Positions 63,748 to 64,000 of a stretch of 64,000 nt of DNA are shown here, one piece after another; the stretch's first letter is position 1; each line of letters begins with the position of its first letter. The position numbers and the translations under genes are program-made. The notes under the pieces were generated by a model, which saw nothing but the letters and a program-made list of their open reading frames with translations, did not search any database and was not told the origin of the DNA. The DNA lies in assembly GCA_031761405.1 (NCBI GenBank), contig JASEVX010000011.1, positions 39,096,139 to 39,160,138 of the forward strand. The letters run 5' to 3'. Source of the stretch: Serripes groenlandicus (taxonomy: Eukaryota; Mollusca; Bivalvia; Cardiida; Cardiidae).

Positions 63748-64000
63748 GCATATCAAGGGCTTGGCGTGAAACGGTTGAAACTAAAAACCTATTTTGAAAA
63801 TCCTGGTTTAGGGGCAATTTTGACCCCTCTGTAAACAATGCAAATTTAAATGCCATTGCTCAGAATGAATTGTTTTACCAAGGTTAATCACCCCGCCATA
63901 AAAAAATTATAAGTGTTAAATATTTTTTTCTTGGTTTCAAATAAAAATTAAGGTGCCATGACTCATTCTGAGCAATGGCATTTAAATTTGCATTGTTTAC
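63748..64000. mobile_element. Family C MITE, inverted dimer, cut by window end
   Basis: Starts ATATCAAGGGCTTGGCGTGA and reaches GCCATTGCTCAGAATGAA. It then switches to the reverse complement of a family C copy (CACCCCGCCATAAAA, CATTCTGAGCAATGGCATTT, GCATTGTTTAC) to the last base. Confidence 0.7.

Overview
The window looks like gene-poor, AT-rich nuclear DNA of a mollusc, most likely a bivalve. There is no operon structure. Real coding sequence is carried on introns with canonical GT/AG sites. Several tRNA-derived SINE families share one core block, and palindromic MITE families are abundant. The organism call is inference; no species was identified.

Left third (about 1-4.8 kb): old SINEs and TTAA-flanked palindromic elements, no gene.

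4,811-21,920: one complete 17.1-kb foldback transposon. It is bounded by a perfect 9-bp target duplication (GTTTCATTG at 4802-4810 and 21921-21929). Both ends carry a near-identical unique segment of about 165 bp, followed by inverted arms of about 6.2 kb and 4.7 kb made of an 89-bp satellite monomer. The core (about 11.0-17.2 kb) encodes a DDE transposase (D, D, CxxH, E all visible). Two introns later it ends in a module resembling the Cys and His boxes of ubiquitin-specific peptidases. The transposase has one frameshift near its N terminus. The core also holds SINEs and, in the first intron, a second complete foldback element of 595 bp with its own 6-bp target duplication. Architecture and 9-bp duplication point to the Foldback/NOF branch of Mutator-like elements. 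This is the most striking object in the window.

22-46 kb: repeats and tandem arrays (duplicated 330-bp unit, 44-bp array, 60-bp array, a 1.5-kb GAATGAATGACC-type array, a CT microsatellite), many SINEs and MITEs, frequently nested. No convincing gene; one unexplained 75-codon ORF at 22.8 kb.

Right end (about 46.6-62.6 kb, + strand): an odd-skipped-related (Osr) zinc-finger gene. Six exons from 55,418 to 62,579 join in phase and give 296 residues from the internal ATG, with the Osr PRFDFANLA motif and three C2H2 fingers. A TATA/CCAAT promoter and a tiny start exon at 46.8 kb fit the phase and would make it 310 residues. The gene's introns are full of SINEs, MITEs and minisatellites, and the 3' splice site of its fourth coding exon has been tandemly triplicated.

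Family letters (A, G, H, I for SINEs; C, D, E, F, J, K for palindromic elements) are local labels used only here.
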